Position numbers and translations under genes: made by a program
Shown: positions 42,629-55,000 of the stretch, piece by piece
Numbering within the stretch: the stretch's first letter is position 1
How the letters are laid out: the number at the start of each line of letters is the position of its first letter
Notes under the pieces: model-generated
Told to the model about the DNA's origin: nothing
The model's input: the letters and a program-made list of their open reading frames with translations, nothing else
Databases searched by the model: none
Assembly (NCBI GenBank): GCA_951640165.1
Contig: OX621253.1
Coordinates: forward strand, 13,720,001 to 13,784,000
Direction of reading: 5' to 3'
DNA: 64,000 nucleotides
DNA from: Pseudoips prasinana
Lineage: Eukaryota; Arthropoda; Insecta; Lepidoptera; Nolidae

Positions 42629-43550
42629 GAACTGGCGATGATGGCATCCCTTGTATTGTATTCAAAGGGAAAAAATTACGTTCCTGAGTAACACGCGTTG
42701 GTAGTGTTGCTCAATATAGTGGAATATATTTATATTGCTTATCATGTAAAGGAAATGTAAGACATAAAATATTAAACGTAATTCTTATTGTAATTTATTT
42801 TTTAATAATTACTTTATATTATAATGTGTAAAAGCGCCATATTTCTTTTATATTTTCTACATTAAGGGCCAATTAAATCCACGGGCATAGAGCTAAATAG
42901 TACATAAGTTGCATTTATTCAGATTATAATTAGTGGTGAACGTATATATTACATAGGTAGTATTTGTATACTGCATGAACATTATAACAACACATGTTAT
43001 ACTTAATTTATAAAATGAAATGCATTTATAATATTATAGAATTTAATTAGGGTACATACAAACATTTTGTAATGTTGGAGTATAATAATCAAACTAATAA
43101 GCACTTGTTGAGTAGCTAGTGAAAATTTGTGGGTAAGTAGTTTTTTCAACTGTTTTATAAAAATAACTTTTAGAGAGGAGTCAGTGTTTACAGTGACTAT
43201 GTTATAACAATTATCGAATAAATTAAAAACTATACTTAAGATAAATATCATATTATACTTTATATAATTTAAAAACACTCTAAAGAAACAAGTCCAACTC
43301 GATTTACAGCTCTCTCGATATTTATTTAATTTTCAGAAAATGGTGAAATCTTAAATTTATCTAATCGTAATGCGAATGCAAACTCGACGGGACTCCTCTC
43401 GAACGATAATAATTCAACGACGACACCCTACGCATATCATTATATTTTCATTAATCGCAGTCGATCGAAACATTCCATCGCTATCATTCTCTACGATAAA
43501 GGAAAATCACACAGGTATTTCGAAAGCCAACAAAACAAACAAAAGCATCC
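42629..43550. other. AT-rich intergenic region left of KCMF1
   Basis: No exon, repeat family or motif could be assigned. The base composition jumps to GC-rich at about 43580 where the candidate KCMF1 3' exons start. Confidence 0.4.
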
Positions 43551-43649
43551 ACTAATAAGTGTTAGCATAAAACAAAGAGACGAGTCCGGGTGAGGCGGTC
43601 GCGTCGGGGCCCGGGGCACGAGGAAGTACTCCCCCAGAACGAAAGCAGG

Positions 43650-43899
43650 TCAGTCTCCAGCCCGCGCACGTTCCACGGAGACAACGGAGTCGGGACTTTC
43701 GTTCTGCCGGGTGCCGCGTGGGCCGCGCGGCCGCGTATGTACAACGGATAACACTAACAACATCGACGGCCACGTGCTGTGGTGCCTGGAGGATGGTGGG
43801 CGGCGGGCCGCTCGCGCCGCGCCCGGCCCGCGCCGCGCCGCTCCTACCTGCCCTCGGGCAGCGGCCGCGGGGCCGCCGGCGCGCGCGCCGCCGCCTCCT
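43650..43899 (-). CDS. Candidate 3' exons of KCMF1 (uncertain)
   Basis: Minus strand, 43899-43849 reads EAAARAPAAPRPLPEG between an acceptor (CCCGCAG) and a donor (GTAGGA), in the phase left by the exon ending at 46024. After acceptor ATCCTCCAG at about 43787 an open frame runs to a stop at 43650 (RHHSTWPSMLLVL...). That tail does not resemble the conserved VDIMPLDVALENLNL end of KCMF1, so the last exon may be mis-assigned. An alternative is that exon 8 reads through to its own stop at 45913. Confidence 0.3.
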
Positions 43900-43944
43900 G
43901 CGGGCATACGTACAGTCAACAGCGCCCTACTGCAACACTGGGGC

Positions 43945-44165
43945 GGCAATATCACAGACGGCCATCTGATCCCAAACTAAGCAGAGCTTGTGCTATGGAG
44001 ACCAGTAACCGATATATTGCATATACTACTTTTCTTTTGTAAATACAAACTTCACCCAGACTCAGGACAGATATTCGATACAAATATCTGTTCTGGGTAG
44101 GAATCGAACCCACCGCCTGGGGCGTGAAAGACAAGCATTTACAAACCATGCATTCAATACTTGAG
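43945..44165 (-). mobile_element. SINE family B, reversed
   Basis: Minus strand: GGTGGGTTCGATTCCTACCC box, then body, then TGGTCTCCATAGCACAAGCT and GGGATCAGATGGCCGTCTG. Confidence 0.75.
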
Positions 44166-44504
44166 ACCCATCTCAGCTTTACACGGGTAGATACATACAA
44201 AGATAAATTAGTACAATACGCCAATTAAAGATTTCCAAATTTTTATAGGGTCATATTGCTTTTTGGAAAAAGCTCATATTACTTGATAAAAATGTAGCTT
44301 TCAATTGGCGAAAGAATTTAGAAAACCAATTAAGTTTCTTTTTATTTAATCTTTTGCAAACAATCAAAAAGCCAAATTTTTCTTCATTATAATACAAGTT
44401 TAGACAAGGAAATCTACCAATAAAATTGAACAAATTAAGGAAAACTATTTTATGAAATACAAAATACGTTTGTTTGTTTTTTCGTATAGAAGGACAGTGG
44501 TCCC

Positions 44505-44634
44505 GTGTACACACGGCTATATATCAAGCTAAACACTTCCAGTATAAGCTGATCTCGCGTTGTATAGGATTTCCATAGAATGATAGGTCAGCTTATATTG
44601 GAAATGTATAGCTTGAAGTGTAGCTGTGTGTACG
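44505..44634. mobile_element. Short TIR MITE
   Basis: Ends GTACACACGGCTATATATCA and, reversed, GTACACACAGCTACACTTCA; the inverted similarity extends about 45 bp (to ATAAGCTGA). Confidence 0.65.
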
Positions 44635-46023
44635 TTCACAAGACACTTAGTACTGCATCTGGCTTCAACTAGTAATTCTCAGATATTATTGCATATTAGC
44701 TAAGCTAGTGATTATACATATCTACATAAGAATGTCTTAATTCAGTAAAACATAGGTTCGAGTTAGCAATTTGTGACTATATCTCGTGAGTCTCAGTAAC
44801 GCTACAAATCGAGTTTTTAATACGAGACTATTTATGGAATTAAAATAAGGAATTGCAAGGTTTTGTGTTGTAACTTTTCCAGTTTTTAACAATTGTCACA
44901 TATCACTAACGTAACTCGCAACATGGTTATAATGTTTATGGATTAATAAAAATAATTTAGATATTATTTTACGGCTTCGAGGTCTCGATTAGCCAATAAA
45001 ATATATCAACAATATAATCTACCAGTCGCTATTGAGATAAAAATTGTATCTCCAACCTTGCATCACCAATGATGGCCTACCAGATACCTATCAGATACTG
45101 GGATAAAATCGCGGGTCGGGCCAAGAACATATACAACATGTAACTTAATTAACGCACACTGAAAATAGTTGGTTCAGAATCGTTTACTGAATCAATTTAT
45201 ATAATTTTTAATATAGGTAATTTTTTATCCGAGATATAATTAAAACTACGGAAATTATTGTCATATTATGTACAGTCAAAACAAATTAAAATGGACCATA
45301 AGTCTAAGACTTTTAAAATCGCAGTTTTATTTGTATTCATTCATCCATCATTCAATACAAAATAAAGAAAAATAAACTTTATTCTAAGAAACCAATTTAG
45401 TAAAAATTTAGTGTATGTATATAAAATATAATTTTTTGCCTATTCATAGGCATTTAAAATAAAACAATGCGTTGCTTTTTTCCAAAAGAAACGACATTTA
45501 ACGTTTATTATTAAGAATGCGATATTTTCTATTTTAATAAAAAATTTCATGACAGTAAAATTTGACATGTGATAAGGAAAGAAAATAATGTATTTCTTTA
45601 TCTATGCCATTCACCTAAGGTATTAATTAAAGAAATACTCTTTCTTTACATGTATTATAATAATAATAATAAGATTTATTACCAAAAAGTTTACATACCA
45701 TATGTTTACAGTTATAAACTTAAAACTATGTTCGAATAATTATTGAACCCTGTCACTTAAACTAGGATAAACCTGTTTCTTAAGTGGACAGTGTTCGGTC
45801 ATCAGTGATTAAATGTTAATTTAATGCTATGATTACAACATAATTTCTAATTGGGGTGTTTGAGGGTGTGAGTTGCGTTAATTACGTTACATGTTGTATA
45901 TGGATTTTTCTACTAAGAAAAATTCTCAGTTTCTTGGGAAGCTGGCGATGTTACATCGCCGTGCCTTGGAGAGGCTGATGAGATGGAGGGACTACAAAGT
46001 GCAAGACCAGACGAGCATGGTAC
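44635..46023. other. KCMF1 3' intron or downstream region
   Basis: AT-rich, no exon seen; an ATAATAATAATAAGATTTAT run near 45660 looks like a retroposon tail. Confidence 0.4.
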
Positions 46024-49000
46024 CTTGGTGCGTGGCTGCGGCTTGACGCGCTGCACGGCGGCGGGCGGCGCGGGCTCGGGCGCGCGCGGCGCGGGGGGCG
46101 GCGCCAGCGCGGCGGGCGCGGGGGGCGGCGCGCGGCCCAGCGACGCCAGCACCAGCCCGCGCAGCAGCGCCGCCCGGCTCTCGGTCTCGGGGCCCGCTTG
46201 GACGTCGCTGGCGCCTGCCGACAAGCACCGGTCAATCATAATGGGACATTAATCACACACGGCCATCTGCTCCAAAGCTAAGCAAAGCTTGTGCTACGGA
46301 AACCATATAACGGATATACTAAATATAGGTACTGATTTTCTTTTGTGAACATACTTATATATATAATTTTATACCAGACTCAAGACAAACAGATATGTTC
46401 ATGAACACTAATATCTGTCCTCGGTAAGAATCCAAGCCACAAACTGCGGTAAGTATCTATCAACCATGTCATAATGTCACACTTTTAGTTTAGCCTCAAC
46501 TAAATGGTAAGTGTTACAGGTATTCAATGTACATACGCTAGAAATTAAAACCTGACGCTCATCAATACTACTGTACAACACCTATAAAAAAAAATAGTGT
46601 TGTGTAATATAACTGCACCTACATGGATACAGTACAGTGGTACAGTTATTTTACACAACACGAATTTTTTGTTGTTTAAAATAATAATAAATTGAATGGT
46701 TGCAGTTCCACACATTTATTTAACCTTTGCCAAATAAAAATTCGTCCTCTTTCTAAAAGGGTAATAAAAACAAGTGATTTTCTTTTACTGCCGCACCATC
46801 TTCAAATAGGAAATTTCAAAGCTACTACAGAGAATGCTTATGTCTATCTTATAACCGTAGGGAAAATATAGATAAGTTACAAATAGATTTAATAAAAAAA
46901 AAAAAATAAAATGATAGATTGGGAAAAAAATTAAATTTATTGTTTTCCTTATAAAGTTACTATAGAGAATATGGATAATCCTGTAAGAAATTTTAAACAT
47001 ACTTTTTTTATGACTTCCTCATGCGTACGAAAAATTTGGGAGCAGCTACTAAGAATTTTTTCTCTAAATTTGACAATTAAAAATTTTGTGTTGCGTAATT
47101 AAATTGGTATATGATTATTTAATCATTTACCAATTTATACAATGTGTAAAATAAATAGTGGACGTAAGTAAAGGAGCTTAATTTTTGAAGAGCCTATGAA
47201 ACTGAATGTCTTGTATGTGATCTATTAACATAATACAATAAAAGAGTATTAGGCACTACCCATACAAACTCGTTGATCAGCAGACGCATTTTGTACGGGT
47301 GCCAAAAAACTATTTTTACATTTTTTTCAGTTTCGTGAGTAAGGAGCGCATCCTTAAGTTTCGTTCACTACTTTCCTTCCTCCTTATTCCTTTGGCCATT
47401 GCCTAACAGCGGAAAGCGGTGAATACTCGTATTTTCGGTTATTTACATAGAACTTAGGCCTCCTACATACTATGCGGTTAGCCGGAATGCGGTCAGCTGT
47501 CAGCAATCAATATTGCTGACCAGCTGCCGCATCACAGTGCGAATAAAATCTACTTTCTCGTACAAATATCTGAGTACGGTCAGCCGCACGGCTGGCGGCA
47601 TTGGGAGACATTGGATACCATTGACCTATATGTATTCTACTAGACGCGCAATCCCATATTGAGAATTTGCTCACTGAGTTGCAGCGCCCACACTGCAACT
47701 CAGCAGCAATTTTAGCCGCCGCGCCCGCGCCCCTCACCTCGCGCACAGCCGGACGGGACAGAGTTTTTATTCGAAACAGCGTGTCTAGTTATACATATAA
47801 GTCAATGTTAGATACAGCGTTTAGCCGTTTTTGCAGTACTCACCGAGGAAGCCGGATAGCAGAAACTGCGAGTCCGCGGTGTCGGGCTGCGGCTGCGGCA
47901 TAGCGGCGGGTGCGGGCGCGGGGGGCGGGGCGCCGGCCGCGCCCGCAGCCCCTCCCGCCGCGCCCGCGCGTCGCGGCAGGCGCTCCAGCTGCTGGCGCGC
48001 CGCCTGTCACACACCACGACTCTCAGTTAATAAGTCATTTAAGACTGCTTTAAATAAAATAACTCGTCGTTAAGCCAGTAGTCACGCTCTCAGCCAGTTG
48101 CGCTCACCGTTCCGTAAGCGACCGGCGAGGTGAAGCACCTACCCACGCAGTCAGTCTATAGATGAATGACGGTCAAAGTGGTGCGATTTTGAGCGTCTCA
48201 GTACTTCAAAGGGCACGTTAAGCTGTCGGTCCCGCTTGTAGGCATTAGGCAACAGTCGTTACGTCGTGTCAGAGGTCTATGGGGCGGCTCGGAGAACTTG
48301 GTCACCAGGGTAACCACTGCCCATACGATAAAAATAAGAAAGAAAAACCAGTTCGCGTTGCTTTTATTTTAGGTACCGGAAAATCATTGCGCTCACCGGT
48401 CCGTAAGCGACCGGCGAGGTGAAGCACCTGCAGACGCAGTCAGTCTATAGATGTGTGACAATCAAAGTCGTGTAATTTTGAGCGTCTTCGTACTTGGAAG
48501 GTCACGTTAAGTTGTCGGTCCCGGTTGTAGTCATTAGACAACAGTCGTTGGTTATTTCAGAGGTCCTGACCTTGAACCTTCAGATTTCCACCTGTTTCGG
48601 TCTCTTCCGAATTCTTTACTTAGGCAGTGCCAAGTTAACATCACGAGAGGATTGCCAAAACCACTTGTCGCGGTTTATCAGAAGTCCCAAAATTTGTATA
48701 GCAATGGGATCATGTCTCTACCTACAAGATGGCAAAAAGTTATCGAACAAAACGGTACCTACATACTTTAGTTAAATGTAATAAAACTATATTAAATAAT
48801 GTTTAGAATTTTCTTAAATAATGCGAAGAAACTTTTTCCCCAAACTATTATATGAGTTAGAGCAAGATATATAATGAACATGTTAGCACCAAGTGCGTGA
48901 CTCACAGTGGCCTGCTGCCTCTCCAGTTGCAGCTGCATCTGTAGCTGCTGAAGCTGGCTGGGCGTGCCGGGCTGGCCGGCGCCGCGCCGCACGCCCGACA

Positions 49001-52000
49001 GCTGCGACAGCAGCTCGGCGATGGGGTCGACGACAGCGTCGCGAGAGGACGGCGACAGCGACGATATTCCGCCGCCCGTGCTGCGGAGGAGGGTACTGGT
49101 TCCATTAGCATAAGTAGTTCACGTTAATTTCGAAATTCTGGTCACCTATGCCCTAATTTTTTAAACCATAGTACCTACAGACGCCAGCACATCCAGCGAC
49201 CCCAATCTGTCAAATTTATTTTATAGCCTAGCTGTGCCGTATAAATTATCACAGCTCCTCCCCCGTAGGTGATAGCGTAATAATACATAGCCTATATGTT
49301 GACCCGACCTCTTAGTAAGAGAGAAGTAAATCCATGCAGTACTTTTTGAGTTTAGCCCGAACATACGTACAGACAAACAGACAAAAATTCTAAAAACTAT
49401 ATTATTGGCTCCGATATTGATTGATTGTAAATCACGTCTCAAGTATCCTTTAAAAAAATATTCAATATACAGTTTTGACTTTCCTACGATTTTATTATAT
49501 GTATAGATTTCAACTGTATCACATAAGCATAAGGTTCACTTTCGCTGGCGTCTGTACCTACCCTCTAGTATTTTAAGCTAACAACGCCAGTCACGAATAT
49601 AATATGGTTAAACGTTTAACATCACTATTGTGAATTAATTTTCTCAATATAATATAATGAAAAATGTATAAAGTTAATGTCAACAATATACGACGAGAAA
49701 GGATTTAATCCCGTTAATATATGATTATAGTGAAGTTCATGTCAGCAATATATAGATTCGCTATTTAAAGCATACTGCCAGTCATTCTACACGTGTAGCT
49801 GTGGACCAGATATAGTCAGAGGGCATACAGCGACCTGCGTGTCCAATATAACAACGCGCTTAGGGTACTGCTGGGGCCGCCGTGGCGGTGCAGTGCGTCA
49901 GGGATGTTCGCCGAGACGTGTATTGACGGGTTCGCAGCTATCATGCGAAAAAGGTGCGCTTCCTTGATGGCACGTATCCGTGGCCGCACCAACACTATCC
50001 TAGGCGTGTTTGTAGATAGGTGGGAGTCCCCTATGATGAGGAGATGGATGCAGCTACATGTTTATGTTTAATGTGAGCTAGTTATTTATGTTTACTAACA
50101 ATATTTTTTAAAGAAATTGTTTACTAACACACTATGGACTTTGTCTGAAATAAATATATTATTATTATTATTAGATGATAATAGAGTTAACGTGACGAAT
50201 ATATAGTCATCATCATAACAGCTGTAAGAAGTCCACTGCTGGACAAAAGCCTCCCCCAAGAATCATCTTGGGGTATCACAGGGAGGCGCTGCTCCCCATT
50301 CTCTAGGGGATATATCCTCGGGTCGACTTCTACTTCCCCCACGGGATGAAATTGTGGCGAAAAATTTCCATTTCATAATAATAAATTAAATAAATATTAA
50401 CAATGGTTTTGTAATGTTATCGAGTGAAATATTGAGAGAAAAACATAGTATCAAGCAATGATATTATATTTAAAAAGAAGCGGATATGGTACCAGCGTGC
50501 GCTTCATGAAGACTCAGAAACGTTTTGTCTTATAATCTATGCATGGATTAAGCTTTATTTTATCTCTTTTATTTACATGTTTATCCTATCTTTTGTACTA
50601 TTCATTAGTGCAACTTGTCAACATGTGTGCACTATAGGTATGTATATATACCAACGGAACCATATGTATATTAAATGTCGGTTACTATGAACGTAACGTA
50701 TCTTGAATAAAATATCATTGGTATCAACAGTTAGAGAAAAGAATAATTACCTGAACTGCATGTTGGTGCGGCGCGCGCGACTCACGCCGCGGCCCGAGTG
50801 CGGCATGCGGCGCATTCCGCCATGTCGGATACCGCTCGGTTCATCGTGCAACGCGGTTAAGGAATTATACATAATATATCATTGTAAAATACGTATTTGG
50901 CCACACTTCAAAATCAGCGCTACAGTCATCTGTGGCAGAATGCTGAACTGTGGCCTTTTAGTCACTAAAGAGCTAAGTATGGGTACCACATCGAATAGGT
51001 GCGTAAAATTATGGATAACTAGCTATACCCCGCGTTTTCACCCTCGTTAAAGTAGTTTTGGCGTAAAAGTAACAAACATACATCTATACTCACAAACTTT
51101 CGCATTTATAATATTAATAGGATTTGTACCTCTAGCGGTTTTGGCAGTGCACGCCGGAATAGCTCGCAGATGGTAGAAATTTTTCCTACTTACTTGACAC
51201 GTATCGTCATATTTTGGACAATTCACACAATATCCTTATAAATTGTAGCCTATGTGTTATTCTGATGTATAAATTATGTTATTGTAAAGTTTCATTAAAA
51301 TCTATTCAGTAGTTTTTACGTGCAAGAGTAACAAACATCCATCCATACTCACAAACTTTCGCGTTTATAATATTAGTAGAAAGTAGGATAGAAAAATGTA
51401 TTAATTATTATTTATAAGTATCAAAATATCTATGTATTCTTCTGTGTGTTGTACCCCTATTGCTTAATTTATACTGATGTACCTTATGTTTCTAATAAAT
51501 ACATATTCTTTCTTTTCTTTCTATATCTGGCTGGCCTCATGACAGCTAAGCCAGAGGTAGTGTCTTCGATTCCCACCTAGGAAAAATGTTTGTGTAATGA
51601 GCACGCCTAAAGGGCGGGAGCGATTTTAATAATATTTGGTATGGGGTTAGCCAACACCCTGGATTAACACGTAGGCTATAATTTATTAAATTTAACGCGG
51701 GTAAAGCCGTGGGGCATAGCTACTATATAATATGTATGGATTTAGAAATATATAAGTGTATTTATCAGTTGTCTGGTTGACATAGTACAGGCTCTGCCCA
51801 GTTTGGAAGGGCTATATTAATGGTAAATGATTATTGTAGCCTTGTAAACACATAGCATAATAATAATTTGCCATCGATTCGTCAAAGACGATATTTTCTT
51901 TTATTTATAACAACGCCCGTACTAGGGAAATGAATCCCAATGTCGCGCGGTACTCTACAAACATAATTGACGGACACAAATTACATCCAGACCCAGAACT

Positions 52001-55000
52001 ACTATTTATGGGTCACACAAATAATTGTTCGGCGCGGGACTCGAACTCGCGACTCGAGGCAGCGAGGCGACCGACTATCTTAGCCGCTGCGCCACACGTG
52101 CAATCTCGCAATATATTTATTAAAAAAAAGACATTTATATTATTTAATAATTGCATTAGACTTGATTTTAATGAAATTATGGATAGCGTTAGTCATCTCT
52201 TATCACAAAATGTTTGCATAATTAAATACTTGGCATTCTTGTGGCTATGATGACTTGGCTTTGCTTGCGTATTCTTACCATGACAACAAATTGTGATTGA
52301 TCAATAAGAAGCCAATCAATTTATTCTAATTTTTCAAACCTTATTCAGAAACTCCATGTAGCTTAAGGATTAATAGACACACAAAACCAATGTTCCCCGG
52401 CAAGTAAATTTGCTATGACTAAGTAATTACTAGTAATAACGTTAATTTGATTAAAAAGGATATCAGAAATGAAATGAGATCTCTAGGACCGGTCCTATGC
52501 TCCAAGGTAAGATGTCCGGCAAAGTCATCGGTCACAAAGTTTGGTTCCCCGCCTGGCATCGAAGCACACACTGGACACACCACCTGAATATAAAAAATAA
52601 TTAACATTTAAAACGTGAAATGAAATAAAACGAAAAAAATGTTTATTTTTAACAAAAACAAAAAATTATACCATAAATTTGGTTGTCAAAAATCATCCAA
52701 ACCGTGAAACAAGTCAATCTTTAAGGCGCGTACGCACGAACGAACAAATTTGTTGCGTTGCATGATACGCAACAACTTCGTTCGCACCTCTAAATGAATA
52801 TCGAACGCTATGTTCAGCAAACATGTTTGCGGCGATCCTATTTATATGTTCTGTATGGACGGTGTTCGTATAGCTTTAATAAATGTTACGTAACAAAACT
52901 GTTCATATGAACTTTGCGGGGTACAGGGACGGGGCGGCAGAGGGGTAATTGTTTCCCACCATCTAGGATCCGCTTTAGGAAAGAATATTTTGTGAATTAC
53001 TGCAAACATTCAAAATAATACTGAATTCATTACTTAATATAGACAGAAACATTCAGACAATATGTAGTAAAATGTAAATTTCAATCATTAAACCTAAACA
53101 TAATCTCCTTGACAATAACTTAATACAAGCTAGCTAAATATCACTACTATTATAAAATAAATTGTATAAATGTTTTAACATTCCGTGTACCTAAATATCT
53201 GTAATATGCAATTAGAAATAATAACTGTTCTGACTATTTACAAGCGCTTTTTTAAAGCCTACGTGAATAAAAACCTTTTTTATTTTATTTTATTTCCGCT
53301 ACTTCAAAATAGACCACCTCCAACGGCCCCGCCATGACTATTGAGATAGAGTTCACTGTTGTGCACGAACTATGTTCGCGTTCTTATTCGAATATGCCGT
53401 TCATAAGTACAAACCAAATGTTCATTCTTTTCTTCATGTTTGATGTTTGTGTTCACTATGCTCGTGTTCGTACGTGCGTACACAGCTTTAGGATCATACA
53501 GTAGTAGGTAGAGAAAAATATCAGCAATGTTAAACACCGATTAAAAGTGCCAATTAATCAGAAAATTATACAAAAGATCACAGGAACAATATCATAATAC
53601 CTATTACGGCTCCACAATTAGTAAACCATATTAAACCTATATGTTCTACACTAATATACTTTGTTATGGAATGTAAATAATATTTTTTAGTCTTTAAGGA
53701 AATTTTACATTACTATGATTTTTTGTATAATTTTATATATAGTTATCATTCCCGAGACCCTGTTACCCGAGAAACTGTTTTCAACTTCAATTTTGATTGG
53801 CTTTTTTCAGATAATCATGCAATTCTCTCATTTTAGTGAACCATAGTGCATTAGCCCATAACATAAAATAAAAATCCTCCCTAAAAGAGAGGTTATTAGG
53901 CCATGGACTCTGTTGATTCCTCCCCTTGTAGTCGAATATAAAATGCTACTCACAGCTAGCGTAGTATCTGCATGCTCTGCTGTAACATGTTCCATGAGAG
54001 CTGTGTCAGTAAACCCCATCCGGTTACAGAATGGACATGTGTATGCCTGAGGCTGTTCCAAGGTTAAGGCTTCTCCACCATAGTATAGATCTGAAGATGA
54101 CAAAATAATAGCATGTTATAAATATTATCCTACCTTCCTTTAATATAATATAATCAGATAATTGCCTCATAGGTTTAGCGATAGTGTGTTCAATTGCAGT
54201 TAATGAGATGTAATTTTAAAATTTTAATTCAGTTTTCAACCCAGGTGAGGCAAAATAAAATTGGGATTTTACCTAAGACATGACGACAAACCCACAAACT
54301 CTAGCTTGGCAGCCAAGGTCACTAGCTATTAGACCAACAGGCCGAAAATCGGCTAGTTTCTGTTATGATTGACCGCAACAGCATAGAAATTAGGCGCTAT
54401 AGATTAATCAAATAATAAGATTTATTAAGCCAACCTAATGATACTTGAATATATCCTTGGGGACTTTCACTTAAGATAAAAGAGTAAAAATGTAGGCACA
54501 GGCTAGAGATTCATTCCAGCTGTATTCATCTTCATGGAGCCACTTCACATATTGAGTGTGAAAATTAAATATTTACTAAATAGTAATTTATTTAGAAAAT
54601 AAATTACTCAAAATTAAGCTTCAAAGTAACTAAACCCCGAGCCTTCGGTTATTGGTTTGGTTTGAAAACTATGTGAACACAAATCATCCTAGAGGTAATT
54701 CCAAACTGTTTAATAAACTTATCATCAGAAAACTCTGTATTGATGCCATGCTGTGAATTTCATGTAAATTGTTATATATATAATCCATAATGCCATCTCA
54801 TACATCAAACAATATCATAAGAACGAAGGTGATTTTTCACAAATATTTTTAGCATAGTTGTAAGTTACTGACACTTCACCATCTATATGAGATACAACTT
54901 GAAGCAAGATAGGTAATATGCAGCAAGATGAGCACTACTGTCCGAGTTATAAAGGTAAGAAATAAATAAGATAATAATACAATAATTCCATTAGCAAGGC

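Larger units (their letters stand above)
50846..52463 (-). other. KCMF1 intron 4, probable U12-type AT-AC intron
   Basis: Minus-strand 5' end is ATATCCTTTTTAA directly after TTTCTG (exon 4), which matches the U12 5' splice consensus ATATCCTTT. Near the 3' end is TTCCTTAAC (50864-50856), the consensus minor-spliceosome branch site, followed 10 nt later by AC at the junction with GATGAACC of exon 5. Splicing there keeps the frame and joins GPRDLISFL to DEPSGIRHG, in line with KCMF1 (family: RDLDESSGVRH). No GT-AG pair gives such a join. Confidence 0.85.

Noticed and set aside
43711..44042. Several overlapping ORFs in the GC-rich block, both strands
   Set aside because: Arg/Ala/Pro-rich readings are what GC-rich DNA gives in any frame; only the minus-strand splice-consistent pieces were kept, at low confidence.
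45951..46252. Arg-rich ORFs overlapping KCMF1 exon 8
   Set aside because: Shadows of the exon, which is supported by phase, splice sites and the SRAALLRGLVLASL match.
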